Positions 1-5,877 are shown, numbered from the stretch's first letter. The stretch: DNA of 9,678 nucleotides from an uncultured Candidatus Saccharibacteria bacterium (GCA_937902295.1 CALGUM010000129.1:1-9678), one strand, 5' to 3'. Numbers and translations: made by a program. Notes: generated by a model not told the origin, from the letters alone.

Positions 1-152
1 GCCGAGTATCCGGTGAGTATGAGTGCCACGCCTCCTACAATCAACAGGACCACCATTACAGACATAAGTCGGGCTGTCGTACCGCCGAGATATTTTGCCA
101 CACGTGCTTTGATGGCACGCTCGCTAGAAAGATTCACACTTAGAACTGCCAT
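1..152 (-). CDS. Partial membrane protein, N-terminal 50 residues only
   Basis: The gene starts at an ATG at 152 and runs off the left edge, so only the first 50 codons are visible. They encode a short polar, basic N-terminus (start MAVLSVNLSSERAIKARVAK) followed by a hydrophobic stretch at about residues 30-48 (MSVMVVLLIVGGVALILTG), most likely a membrane helix. The start codon lies inside the 3' end of the upstream membrane-protein gene (13-bp overlap in another frame), with no convincing Shine-Dalgarno site. This suggests translational coupling and a shared transcript. I do not recognise the family from this fragment. The reading frame is open to the edge, and the overlap with a plausible upstream gene supports it being real. 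Confidence 0.6.
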   Translation of the reverse strand, partial: MAVLSVNLSSERAIKARVAKYLGGTTARLMSVMVVLLIVGGVALILTGYS

Positions 153-523
153 GGTATCCATCCCGTCGTCATCATGACAAATCCAATTATTGGCATCAAT
201 GGCACAAGTGCCCACAGTAGCAATACAAGTATGCCAAGCAGCGCACGCCCCACGATGGTTACGCAACCCATCAGTAGCACCATAGTGCGTATACCCGCTC
301 CAATAAACCGAGAAATCAATGCTCCTGCAAATGCTTCCATTTTCGCTGTCAACGGACCGTCAACTGACCCAGCACCGTCTTGTCGAAACAACGAGAACAT
401 TGTGCGCAGTAACAAGCCAATAGAAAAATAGTCGATCGTGCGATCCAGTCCATCCATTATCATTCGCGCCCGGAGATTCCAGCCTGCGGAATACCACCAC
501 TTCAGTAGGCCCACTATAAACAT
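140..523 (-). CDS. Small integral membrane protein, 127 aa, unknown function
   Basis: I do not recognise a named family. The chosen start, ATG at 523, gives a 127-residue protein beginning MFIVGLLKWWYSAGW. The N-terminus is amphipathic and Trp/Tyr-rich, followed by a segment with DYFSIGLLLRTMFSLFRQ (about residues 31-48) and then a long hydrophobic C-terminal region (about 79-119) that probably makes two helices around a Gly/Arg break (IVGRALLGI). Two ATGs lie further upstream in frame (541 and 550), but a TATAAT sits at 530-535, downstream of both and 6 nt before the 523 ATG. A transcript from that box would begin at or next to this ATG and exclude the longer forms. The 3' end overlaps the next gene by 13 bp, implying a two-gene unit. 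Function unknown; a lineage-specific envelope protein is the best guess. Confidence 0.65.
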   Translation of the reverse strand: MFIVGLLKWWYSAGWNLRARMIMDGLDRTIDYFSIGLLLRTMFSLFRQDGAGSVDGPLTAKMEAFAGALISRFIGAGIRTMVLLMGCVTIVGRALLGILVLLLWALVPLMPIIGFVMMTTGWIPWQF

Positions 524-529
524 AACCTT

Positions 530-535
530 ATTATA
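530..535 (-). promoter_or_regulatory. -10 box TATAAT for the membrane-protein pair
   Basis: A perfect TATAAT on the minus strand is followed by 6 nt (AAGGTT) and then the ATG at 523. With normal -10 to start-site geometry, transcription would begin at the A of the ATG, giving a leaderless mRNA. No TTGACA-like -35 is visible at 16-18 bp. The preceding bases TGCGC match those before the murT -10 box. Confidence 0.45.
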
Positions 536-603
536 GCGCATTACCCTCATAAAACTACTAGAAAGTCTTACGGTTTTCTCCGCCTATTTTACCCCATCTG
601 CGC

Positions 604-609
604 TATACT
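604..609 (+). promoter_or_regulatory. -10 box TATACT for murT-gatD
   Basis: TATACT is followed by 7 nt (GGAATAT) and then the murT ATG at 617. The predicted transcription start falls at or one base before the start codon, so the mRNA would be leaderless. No clear -35 is present. The 11-mer TGCGCTATACT nearly repeats the TGCGCTATAAT of the divergent promoter. Confidence 0.45.
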
Positions 610-616
610 GGAATAT

Positions 617-1888
617 ATGGTTAGGCCTCATATTGCGACGATTGGAAAAGTTGTACGTCATGTGACACGATTACGTGGCGGTGGTTCAGCATTTCCTGGC
701 CTTGTGATCGAAAAAATAGATCCGAATTTCACACGAGATGTACTATCTGCATTGCCTCACGGCATTGTGATTATCAGTGGTACAAATGGCAAAACAACCA
801 CCACCAAAATGGCGGTAGAACTACTGGAAAGTCAAGGTTTTCGCGTCTTTACGAACCGCACTGGCAGTAATTTTGCTCGTGGCGTGACCGCAGCGATACT
901 CGCCGAGATTGACTACAAAGGTAGGCTTGATGCCGATATCGCCGTACTGGAGCTCGACGAAGCTCACGCGGTCAAGTTTGTCGACGTCATAGCACCTCGT
1001 TATAGTCTGCTTCTTAATGTCATGCGCGACCAACTCGATCGTTTTGGCGAAATTGACGCCACAGCAAAAATGCTCGAACATATCGCACGCGCCACTACTC
1101 ATACCGTGGTCCTCAATAGAGAAGACCCGCGCGTCGCACCTATCGCCGATACATTGGCGAGCAATATTCGTGCAGAGTATTTCGGGCTTGCGGCCAACCT
1201 CCGAGCCCAGTTCCCCTCTGATGATGACATGCGTAGCACTACCAACAAACCAAGCTCTCTTGGTGCCGACGTTGTCCTAAGGGAGTTCTTAGGCACTCGT
1301 GCCACGTTCCATTTCGACAACCGAGATGTCACGGTACCGCTCAAACTACGTGGTATTTACAATATCTATAATGCTGCTGCTGCACTCGCCCTTACTCGTG
1401 CCATTGCAGCCGAGCGCTATAACAAAAAGGCGCTCACCGACGCGCTAAGTAGCGTCGAGCCAGCATTCGGTCGCGGGGAAACATTAACCCTCGACGACAA
1501 CCCCATCGAACTTGTACTCGTAAAAAACCCAAGTGGGTTTCGACTGGCGCTCGAATCATTTCCCGCTGACCAATACGCGACAATGATTGCTATCAACGAC
1601 AATTACGCAGACGGCCGGGACATGAGCTGGCTCTGGGACGTTGACTTCGACTCACTGCAACCCACAGGCGTAGCGTGCATCAGTGGTACACGTGCTTACG
1701 ACATGGCACTCCGTATGCAGTATGACGAAATAGAAGTCGCACATATTGACACAGACCTGCACGCAGCACTTACGTATCTGCGCAAACAACATTCTAACAG
1801 CCCTAAGCGTATCTACTGCACCTATACTGCCATGCTAAAACTACGCACTATTCTCGGCACAATGACAAAGGTAAATAAAGTATTATGA
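617..1888 (+). CDS. murT: Lipid II isoglutaminyl synthase, Mur-ligase-like subunit MurT
   Basis: MurT with GatD converts the alpha-carboxyl of D-Glu in the lipid II stem peptide to the amide (D-isoglutamine), using ATP and glutamine-derived ammonia at the cytoplasmic membrane face. The 423-residue protein has the Mur ligase P-loop GTNGKTTT at residues 55-62, a Mur central domain (ELDEAH at 112-117, MRDQLDRFGE at 136-145) and the C-terminal DUF1727 domain from about 295. That domain carries LVKNPSGF (301-308), INDNYADGRDMSWLWDVDF (326-344), SGTRAYDMALR (356-366) and CTYTAML (401-407). In characterised MurT an Asp of this domain completes the GatD catalytic triad; an Asp in the ADGRDMSWLWD segment is the likely counterpart. 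The protein has only two cysteines (354 and 401), so the usual Cys4 zinc ribbon of the central domain is absent. The stop overlaps the gatD start (ATGA). There is no Shine-Dalgarno site; the mRNA is probably leaderless. Confidence 0.92.
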   Translation: MVRPHIATIGKVVRHVTRLRGGGSAFPGLVIEKIDPNFTRDVLSALPHGIVIISGTNGKTTTTKMAVELLESQGFRVFTNRTGSNFARGVTAAILAEIDYKGRLDADIAVLELDEAHAVKFVDVIAPRYSLLLNVMRDQLDRFGEIDATAKMLEHIARATTHTVVLNREDPRVAPIADTLASNIRAEYFGLAANLRAQFPSDDDMRSTTNKPSSLGADVVLREFLGTRATFHFDNRDVTVPLKLRGIYNIYNAAAALALTRAIAAERYNKKALTDALSSVEPAFGRGETLTLDDNPIELVLVKNPSGFRLALESFPADQYATMIAINDNYADGRDMSWLWDVDFDSLQPTGVACISGTRAYDMALRMQYDEIEVAHIDTDLHAALTYLRKQHSNSPKRIYCTYTAMLKLRTILGTMTKVNKVL

Positions 1889-2613
1889 CCAAGCAACCCC
1901 TCACACTTACTATCCTGCAACTCTATCCCGACGACATGAATATCTATGGAGACTGGGGCAATGTGCTTACTATCATCAAACGCGCCAAGTGGCATGGCAT
2001 TCAGGCAGAACTTATCAATTACAACGTAGGTGACTCATTTCCCGCCCACGCAGATATCATCATTGGCGGTGGCGGACAGGATAGTGGCCAGCTAAAAGTT
2101 CAGCAAGATTTACAAAAAATCGCCCCTCGGCTCCACGAACTTGCCGACAATGACACTCCAATGCTCATGGTGTGCGGGCTTTACCAGTTGTTTGGGCGAT
2201 TCTTCAAGACACGAAAAGGCGAGACAATTCCCGGTATTAGCATTTTCAATGCCGAAACACACGCAGGGCCAGAACGGTTGATCGGTAATATCTCTACCGC
2301 GAGTGAACAATTTGGTAATATTATCGGCTACGAAAATCACAGTGGGCAAACCTACCTCGATAGTGACATGCAACCCCTCGGCAAAGTTACACGAGGTGCT
2401 GGCAACAATGGACAAGACGATACCGAAGGGTGCATCTACCGCAATGTCATCGGCACCTACTTGCACGGCTCACTCCTGCCGAAGAACCCAGCTATTGCGG
2501 ACGCACTCATAGAAGAGGCGATGAAGAATAAGTACGGGGACTTTACGCCGACCGTGATAGAGGATCGCTTCGCACACAAGGCTCGCGAGATTGCACTCAA
2601 GCGACCACGCTAA
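1885..2613 (+). CDS. gatD: Lipid II isoglutaminyl synthase, glutaminase subunit GatD
   Basis: GatD is the class I glutamine amidotransferase that releases ammonia for MurT. The 242 residues match the single-domain family throughout. The N-terminus LQLYPDDMNIYGDWGN (11-26) is the typical opening, IIIGGGGQDSGQ (58-69) is the oxyanion-side glycine loop, and the nucleophile is Cys97 in MLMVCGLYQLFG (93-104). The catalytic His is His194 in GTYLHGSLLPKNP (190-202). Arg131 in PERLIGN sits where characterised GatD has a glutamine-binding Arg (inference by alignment from memory). The start ATG overlaps the murT stop by 4 bp, so the two chains are translationally coupled, as expected for a 1:1 complex. 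An obligate host-dependent bacterium would still need this step if it makes its own amidated peptidoglycan. Confidence 0.93.
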   Translation: MTKQPLTLTILQLYPDDMNIYGDWGNVLTIIKRAKWHGIQAELINYNVGDSFPAHADIIIGGGGQDSGQLKVQQDLQKIAPRLHELADNDTPMLMVCGLYQLFGRFFKTRKGETIPGISIFNAETHAGPERLIGNISTASEQFGNIIGYENHSGQTYLDSDMQPLGKVTRGAGNNGQDDTEGCIYRNVIGTYLHGSLLPKNPAIADALIEEAMKNKYGDFTPTVIEDRFAHKAREIALKRPR

Positions 2614-2646
2614 AGCGAATATCCTGTCGCCCTTTCTCTTAAATAT

Positions 2647-2670
2647 CTCTGGTCAAATAGCCAGAGTTTT
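2647..2670 (+). terminator. Probable terminator after murT-gatD
   Basis: A 6-bp stem CTCTGG / CCAGAG (2647-2652 and 2661-2666) with an 8-nt loop is followed by TTTT. It lies 34 bp after the gatD stop. The T-run is short, so termination may be partial. The loop and the 5' arm overlap the presumed -35 of the tRNA-Pro promoter. Confidence 0.5.
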
Positions 2671-2678
2671 GCTATACT
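2650..2678 (+). promoter_or_regulatory. Promoter of tRNA-Pro
   Basis: TGGTCA (2650-2655, 4 of 6 matches to TTGACA), a 17-bp spacer and TATACT (2673-2678), preceded by TGC to form an extended -10 element. Transcription should start near 2685, about 8 nt before the mature tRNA 5' end. Its -35 half lies inside the gatD terminator hairpin. Confidence 0.6.
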
Positions 2679-2692
2679 GTGAAAGCACATCT

Positions 2693-2768
2693 CGGGGTGT
2701 GGCGCAGTTGGTAGCGCGCGCGGTTTGGGACCGTGAGGCCGAAGGTTCGAGTCCTTTCACCCCGACCA
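2693..2768 (+). tRNA. tRNA-Pro, anticodon UGG
   Basis: A complete 76-nt cloverleaf. The acceptor stem CGGGGTG (2693-2699) pairs perfectly with CACCCCG (2758-2764). The D arm is GCGC/GCGC around AGTTGGTA, and the anticodon stem is CGCGG/CCGTG around the loop TTTGGGA, giving anticodon TGG with G37. There is a 5-nt variable loop and a T arm GAAGG/CCTTT around TTCGAGT. The C1-G72 pair and A73 discriminator are known bacterial proline identity elements and agree with the anticodon. The CCA end is encoded in the DNA (2766-2768). The gene stands alone with its own promoter and terminator, between gatD and a convergent gene. Confidence 0.97.
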
Positions 2769-2770
2769 CA

Positions 2771-2801
2771 GAAAAAAGAGTACTCTATGTACTCTTTTTT
2801 C
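2771..2801. terminator. Strong bidirectional terminator between tRNA-Pro and the glycosidase-like gene
   Basis: A perfect 13-bp inverted repeat (2771-2783 with 2789-2801) around a 5-nt loop TCTAT. Each arm carries a run of six A or T, so the hairpin with a T-run reads the same way on both strands. It begins 3 nt after the tRNA CCA end and lies 34 bp beyond the stop of the convergent gene, suiting both transcripts. Confidence 0.85.
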
Positions 2802-2834
2802 TATACAGCCATCTTACTGTTCAGGCCCTGTCGA

Positions 2835-4289
2835 CTACGAAATATTTTGGCGCAGAGATCGTACCTGGTCAAATCCGATCACCCACCCAGTCTGGCGCAC
2901 GCTCCGATAGAGCGTTGTTTGCATCATATTGCCCTGGGCGTCATAGAGTTCCGGAAATCCACCATACTTAAGCATCATGGCTTCATATTTGTCGATGTGA
3001 TAATCCGCCTCCTCGAGGTACCACTCCTGAGAAGTTTCACGGTGTAGCGCCAGCAATACCTTGATGTACTCCATTCCCCAGAAACTCCAGATGCTATCGC
3101 CACCATAGCTTGCTACCACCATACGTACGGCCGCAAATTGACGATGAGCACGCGTCTCGTGTTGGTACTTGATAGCAAAAGGTCTATCGATCTCCATCCG
3201 ACGAATGTATTCAACACTTCGAGAGAAATAGCCAATTTCATCTGATTTTTCTGGCGTCAAAAATCCTGTCGCTAGTACAATCAGCCAATCGCTCGAGTAG
3301 TACTTATTAACCCTGCCCTCCCTAGATAAATCTTCTAAAAAATACCCCTCATCTTCAAGCCAGAATGTCGAAATGATATGCGTTTTGAGTGTGTCTAGAA
3401 ATACCTGGTCATGAGCAACAAGATCGAGCTTCATAGCGAGCTCGGTAGTCTTCCAAAATACGACGTTGTCATAAAATGCCGAGTTTCGCTTGGTAATGTC
3501 TTTTGCGCCCGACATGCGAACCGCCGTACTCACCAGACCTCGATTTTCGTCGTATACCTTATTGCGGTACCGGTGATAATGGCCAGCCAGAGTAGTCTTG
3601 TAGGTGTCCTGCAATACCTGGGCAGCAGGTACGGTGTCGAGTGGCCGTGACACGGCGCCGTACTGCAAGGGTCTACCAGTTTCTTTGTCCAGTAAGGCGG
3701 CAAGTGCATATAGCATGCCGTAGAGCGTATCGGACGGATAAGCATAGAAATTAACACAGGTTGCACTACGCGGACCAGTGGGTACGATGGTCGTAGTGAG
3801 CTCAGTCTGTTTGTCGAATGTGCCGAGCGCGTACGCCAGGGTTTGCATATACACCATCTGACGGTCGTGCCACTGCTGCTGCGTAGATGGGATGTGTGTA
3901 TCGAGTGTGGGATAATAAAACACACCGAGATTGCGCACGAACAACGCGCTAAAGTGATCACCTGACGTTAACAATAATTTCTTAGGATTAAAGCGCAGTG
4001 CATAAATATCCTCGATTATCTCATCGACCGTCCGACTGCTACTCGCGGGACTCCTGTGCCAACGACTATTGACGATATGAACACCGTTTTTTAGCACCGC
4101 GAACCATTTACGGGCTCGAGATTGTCGTACTTTTAGTAAATGATTATTGTCAATCGCGCGCATTGCACCACGCTTCATTTCTGCACGATACGTGAGACGA
4201 ATAATAGTAAATCGATTAAATGGATTGGTAAAATAGGCCGCGAGTATTACACATGCTATTACACCAAAAAAGATTGCAAAAAGAGTCAT
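2835..4289 (-). CDS. Membrane-anchored six-hairpin glycosidase-like protein
   Basis: The 484-residue protein has an N-terminal hydrophobic helix (about residues 2-20) followed by a basic stretch (RLTYRAEMKRGAMR, 31-44), consistent with a signal anchor. If the positive-inside rule holds, the catalytic part would be cytoplasmic. The rest is mostly helical and rich in Trp/Tyr, with features of alpha/alpha-six-hairpin glycosidases: SALFVRNLGVFYYP (114-127), FYDNVVFWKTTELA (272-285), YYSSDWLIVLATGF (330-343), GGDSIWSFWGMEYIKVLLAL (396-415) and GGFPELYD...QTGWVIGF (443-473). The last motif recalls the end of invertase/trehalase-type enzymes. Substrate and catalytic acids cannot be assigned, and a non-catalytic relative is possible. 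The ATG at 4289 has GAGG only 1 nt upstream, too close for a normal ribosome site, so initiation may be leaderless from a weak TAGACT at 4298-4303. No sugar-pathway neighbour is present. Confidence 0.6.
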   Translation of the reverse strand: MTLFAIFFGVIACVILAAYFTNPFNRFTIIRLTYRAEMKRGAMRAIDNNHLLKVRQSRARKWFAVLKNGVHIVNSRWHRSPASSSRTVDEIIEDIYALRFNPKKLLLTSGDHFSALFVRNLGVFYYPTLDTHIPSTQQQWHDRQMVYMQTLAYALGTFDKQTELTTTIVPTGPRSATCVNFYAYPSDTLYGMLYALAALLDKETGRPLQYGAVSRPLDTVPAAQVLQDTYKTTLAGHYHRYRNKVYDENRGLVSTAVRMSGAKDITKRNSAFYDNVVFWKTTELAMKLDLVAHDQVFLDTLKTHIISTFWLEDEGYFLEDLSREGRVNKYYSSDWLIVLATGFLTPEKSDEIGYFSRSVEYIRRMEIDRPFAIKYQHETRAHRQFAAVRMVVASYGGDSIWSFWGMEYIKVLLALHRETSQEWYLEEADYHIDKYEAMMLKYGGFPELYDAQGNMMQTTLYRSVRQTGWVIGFDQVRSLRQNIS

Positions 4290-4589
4290 ACCTCACTAGT
4301 CTAACATGTCAGCGTATTGTATACATAGAAGTAAAATACCTCGATTCAAATCTCTAGCTAGTGCACGAAGATGTCTATACTAGCTCTATTCAACACTTAA
4401 AGTCCACACAAGTACGACGGCCTAGAAGATATCAGTTCACCCCCCAGCGCTGCCTCATCATATCTTCAATGAGTAGACACGAAGAAAAGTACATAAGACA
4501 CGAAAAATATACCCAGATACATTGCTTGACTCTGACAATTGCATTTTAATCTCATAGGGTCTACTATTGTGGTAAAGGTTAACGTAGAC
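4290..4589. other. 300-bp gene-free region between divergent genes
   Basis: I see no credible gene here. The region holds upstream sequence for both divergent genes: a weak minus-strand TAGACT (4298-4303) and TACAAT (4316-4321), and plus-strand TTGACT (4526-4531) without a good -10. It also holds dyads AGCTAGT/ACTAGCT (4356-4362, 4379-4385) and GAAGATAT/ATATCTTC (4425-4432, 4460-4467), the second enclosing the palindrome CAGCGCTG, plus a pair of direct repeats listed separately. A regulatory region or a small RNA is possible but unproven. Confidence 0.4.
4475..4504 (+). repeat. Pair of 9-bp direct repeats AGACACGAA, 21-bp period
   Basis: AGACACGAA occurs exactly at 4475-4483 and 4496-4504, start to start 21 bp, i.e. 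two helical turns. They lie about 90 bp before the start of the downstream membrane-protein gene and just upstream of TTGACT at 4526. Same-face spacing is typical of tandem regulator sites, but two short copies could arise by chance. Confidence 0.35.
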
Positions 4590-5501
4590 ATGAAAAAAGA
4601 CGAAATACACTCTAATCAAAATAGCAGTAGCCCCACCGAGCAAGCAGGTCAATTCGACTCAGTACAAACGCCCACTACCATAGCAAACACGCGTCCGCTA
4701 ACGCAAGCATCCAGAAAAACATCGGCAGGGTGGATAGTCTTTTTTGCAGTGCTAGGAATTTTACAAATACTGGGAGTACTGGCATTAATCAAAATAGCAT
4801 CATGGTCAACACGTCAGGCGGAAGATGGTGTCATATCTGACGTTCAGTTTGTTTCATCTATACTGTTTCTAGTTCTCACGCTCGCTGCAGGGGCATTAAT
4901 CATCATCACAACCTTCGTTAACCTTATCGGGTTACTAATCTATATGATAAGACGCAAGCCCCGTGGCAAGGCATTAGTTTTTAGTATCTTATCATTACTC
5001 TTTTCAGCAATACTACTGTCGTTTGGAGCCTACCTACGTTATAAGACAACAGTAGACCAACCCACTCAAAGGGAAGAGTCGGTTGAACGTATGAGAAGCG
5101 AGGCAATGTTAAGGATAGAAAAAAGTCAGAAGGATAACGCAAACCCCGAGATATCTAAGGAAGAAGCGATTGTCTTACTGCAGACCTGTCAGCTTAAAGG
5201 ATTTTACTATACAAAAGAAATGTATGAAGAGCATGGCACGAGTCCAGCCACATCTTTAACTGGCATCGTACTTACTAAAGTAGACGGTGAGCCGCATCGC
5301 ATTAATATTGCCGACAAACTTATCGATGAGCTAGTACCTATTGCACGCGAAGCACAAAAGACATGTGGGAGCCCGCAATTTTGGCGTGATGGCACGTTTG
5401 AACAGTATCAAGACGGAAAATGGCAGTTCAGAGGAGAAGATATCGACACTACACCAAACAATGTACCGGGGCAAGTGCAATCACCAGTGACTGATATGTA
5501 A
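4590..5501 (+). CDS. Three-helix membrane protein with extracytoplasmic domain, unknown function
   Basis: I do not recognise a named family. The 303-residue protein starts with a polar Ser/Thr/Gln-rich tail (1-45). It has a helix at about 46-70, a long hydrophobic stretch at about 86-120 (one long or two short helices) followed by basic IRRKPRGK, and a helix at about 127-148. A soluble C-terminal domain of about 150 residues follows. Positive charges before the first helix and after the second place the tail and the RRKPRGK loop inside and the C-domain outside, if there are three helices. The C-domain holds two cysteines, Cys200 (LLQTCQLKGFYYTKE) and Cys259 (EAQKTCGSPQFW), which could form a disulfide, and ends FEQYQDGKWQF plus a disordered Pro-rich tail. 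ATG at 4590 was chosen with AAAGG 11 nt upstream; the frame extends to a TTG at 4539, but that part is not convincing. Confidence 0.7.
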   Translation: MKKDEIHSNQNSSSPTEQAGQFDSVQTPTTIANTRPLTQASRKTSAGWIVFFAVLGILQILGVLALIKIASWSTRQAEDGVISDVQFVSSILFLVLTLAAGALIIITTFVNLIGLLIYMIRRKPRGKALVFSILSLLFSAILLSFGAYLRYKTTVDQPTQREESVERMRSEAMLRIEKSQKDNANPEISKEEAIVLLQTCQLKGFYYTKEMYEEHGTSPATSLTGIVLTKVDGEPHRINIADKLIDELVPIAREAQKTCGSPQFWRDGTFEQYQDGKWQFRGEDIDTTPNNVPGQVQSPVTDM

Positions 5502-5754
5502 TATGCATTCATTGCCACTAATGTACTCTATGGCGCTACTTAACCTACACGTGTTGCGTGTATCAATCGAGGAAATTGAAGGTATACACCCGCAGAATGC
5601 ACACTCGGATGGACAAATACATAGGCAAAAGTAACGTATGATCCGTATAGATTAGACCTTATATTCTCTACATAACCAGCTTTTTCTTTGCTACATGTTG
5701 TTTAAAAGTCATTGAATTTGGCCTCTGTCATGTCACATATAGTGTGATTTTATA
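5502..5754. other. Gene-poor spacer upstream of the LysM-CHAP promoter
   Basis: With the leader that follows, the stretch from 5502 to 5877 has no convincing gene. It contains a 6-bp hairpin TACACG/CGTGTA (5546-5562) without a T-run and an A/T-rich end. A 43-codon open frame from 5503 lacks a ribosome site and recognisable sequence. No clear terminator follows the preceding gene except possibly the dyad at 5733-5747. Confidence 0.4.
5733..5751. promoter_or_regulatory. Dyad TCACA-N5-TGTGA next to the LysM-CHAP promoter
   Basis: TCACA (5733-5737) and TGTGA (5743-5747) form a perfect 5-bp dyad around TATAG, followed by TTTT and ending 7 bp before the -35 hexamer. It could be an operator or activator site at about -50, or a weak terminator for the gene upstream. 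The half-sites are in the opposite order to the CRP consensus, so it is not a CRP site. Confidence 0.3.
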
Positions 5755-5783
5755 TTGACACACGCTAGATTATTGCTTATGCT
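5755..5783 (+). promoter_or_regulatory. Sigma70-type promoter of the LysM-CHAP gene
   Basis: A perfect -35 TTGACA (5755-5760), an exact 17-bp spacer and -10 TATGCT (5778-5783, 4 of 6 matches). The upstream bases are A/T-rich. Transcription should start near 5790, giving a leader of about 88 nt. This is the only promoter in the window with a consensus -35. Confidence 0.7.
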
Positions 5784-5800
5784 GATATTTGTGTTTTTTA

Positions 5801-5864
5801 GCGAATCATCGATAAATCACACATACAAATCGCGCTACCAAAATATTATTTTGGCGCGAATCAT
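5801..5864 (+). promoter_or_regulatory. Structured 5' leader of the LysM-CHAP mRNA
   Basis: The leader contains CCAAAAT-ATT-ATTTTGG (5838-5854), a perfect 7-bp stem with a 3-nt loop. It can be extended by CGC/GCG (5833-5835, 5856-5858) across a small internal loop. The 9-mer GCGAATCAT occurs twice, at 5801-5809 and 5856-5864; the second copy ends 1 nt before the Shine-Dalgarno AAGGAG (5866-5871) and overlaps the stem's outer arm. The arrangement suggests control of mRNA stability or ribosome access, but no known riboswitch is recognised. Confidence 0.4.
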
Positions 5865-5877
5865 GAAGGAGAAACTT

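Noticed and set aside
174..431. Plus-strand open frame of 85 codons opposite the small membrane-protein gene
   Set aside because: It is low-complexity, has no ribosome site, and is fully covered by the minus-strand gene whose product has clear membrane segments and an overlapping partner.
1885..1888. Recoded UGA (Gly), as in some CPR lineages
   Set aside because: TGA ends murT exactly at the gatD start, and TGA likewise ends tsaE at the tsaB start; no gene needs read-through.
4361..4549. 62-codon plus-strand open frame with GTG start in the gap before the unknown membrane protein
   Set aside because: Composition is not protein-like, there is no ribosome site, and it ends within the region likely used as promoter of the next gene.
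5503..5634. 43-codon plus-strand open frame starting one base after the stop of the 303-aa gene
   Set aside because: No Shine-Dalgarno site, no recognisable motif, ordinary for its length by chance. Not excluded as a coupled small protein, but unsupported.
5755..5877. Extending the LysM-CHAP protein N-terminally to a TTG at 5755
   Set aside because: The TTG is part of the -35 hexamer, and the predicted transcript starts near 5790. The ATG at 5878 has a perfect ribosome site and opens a textbook signal peptide.
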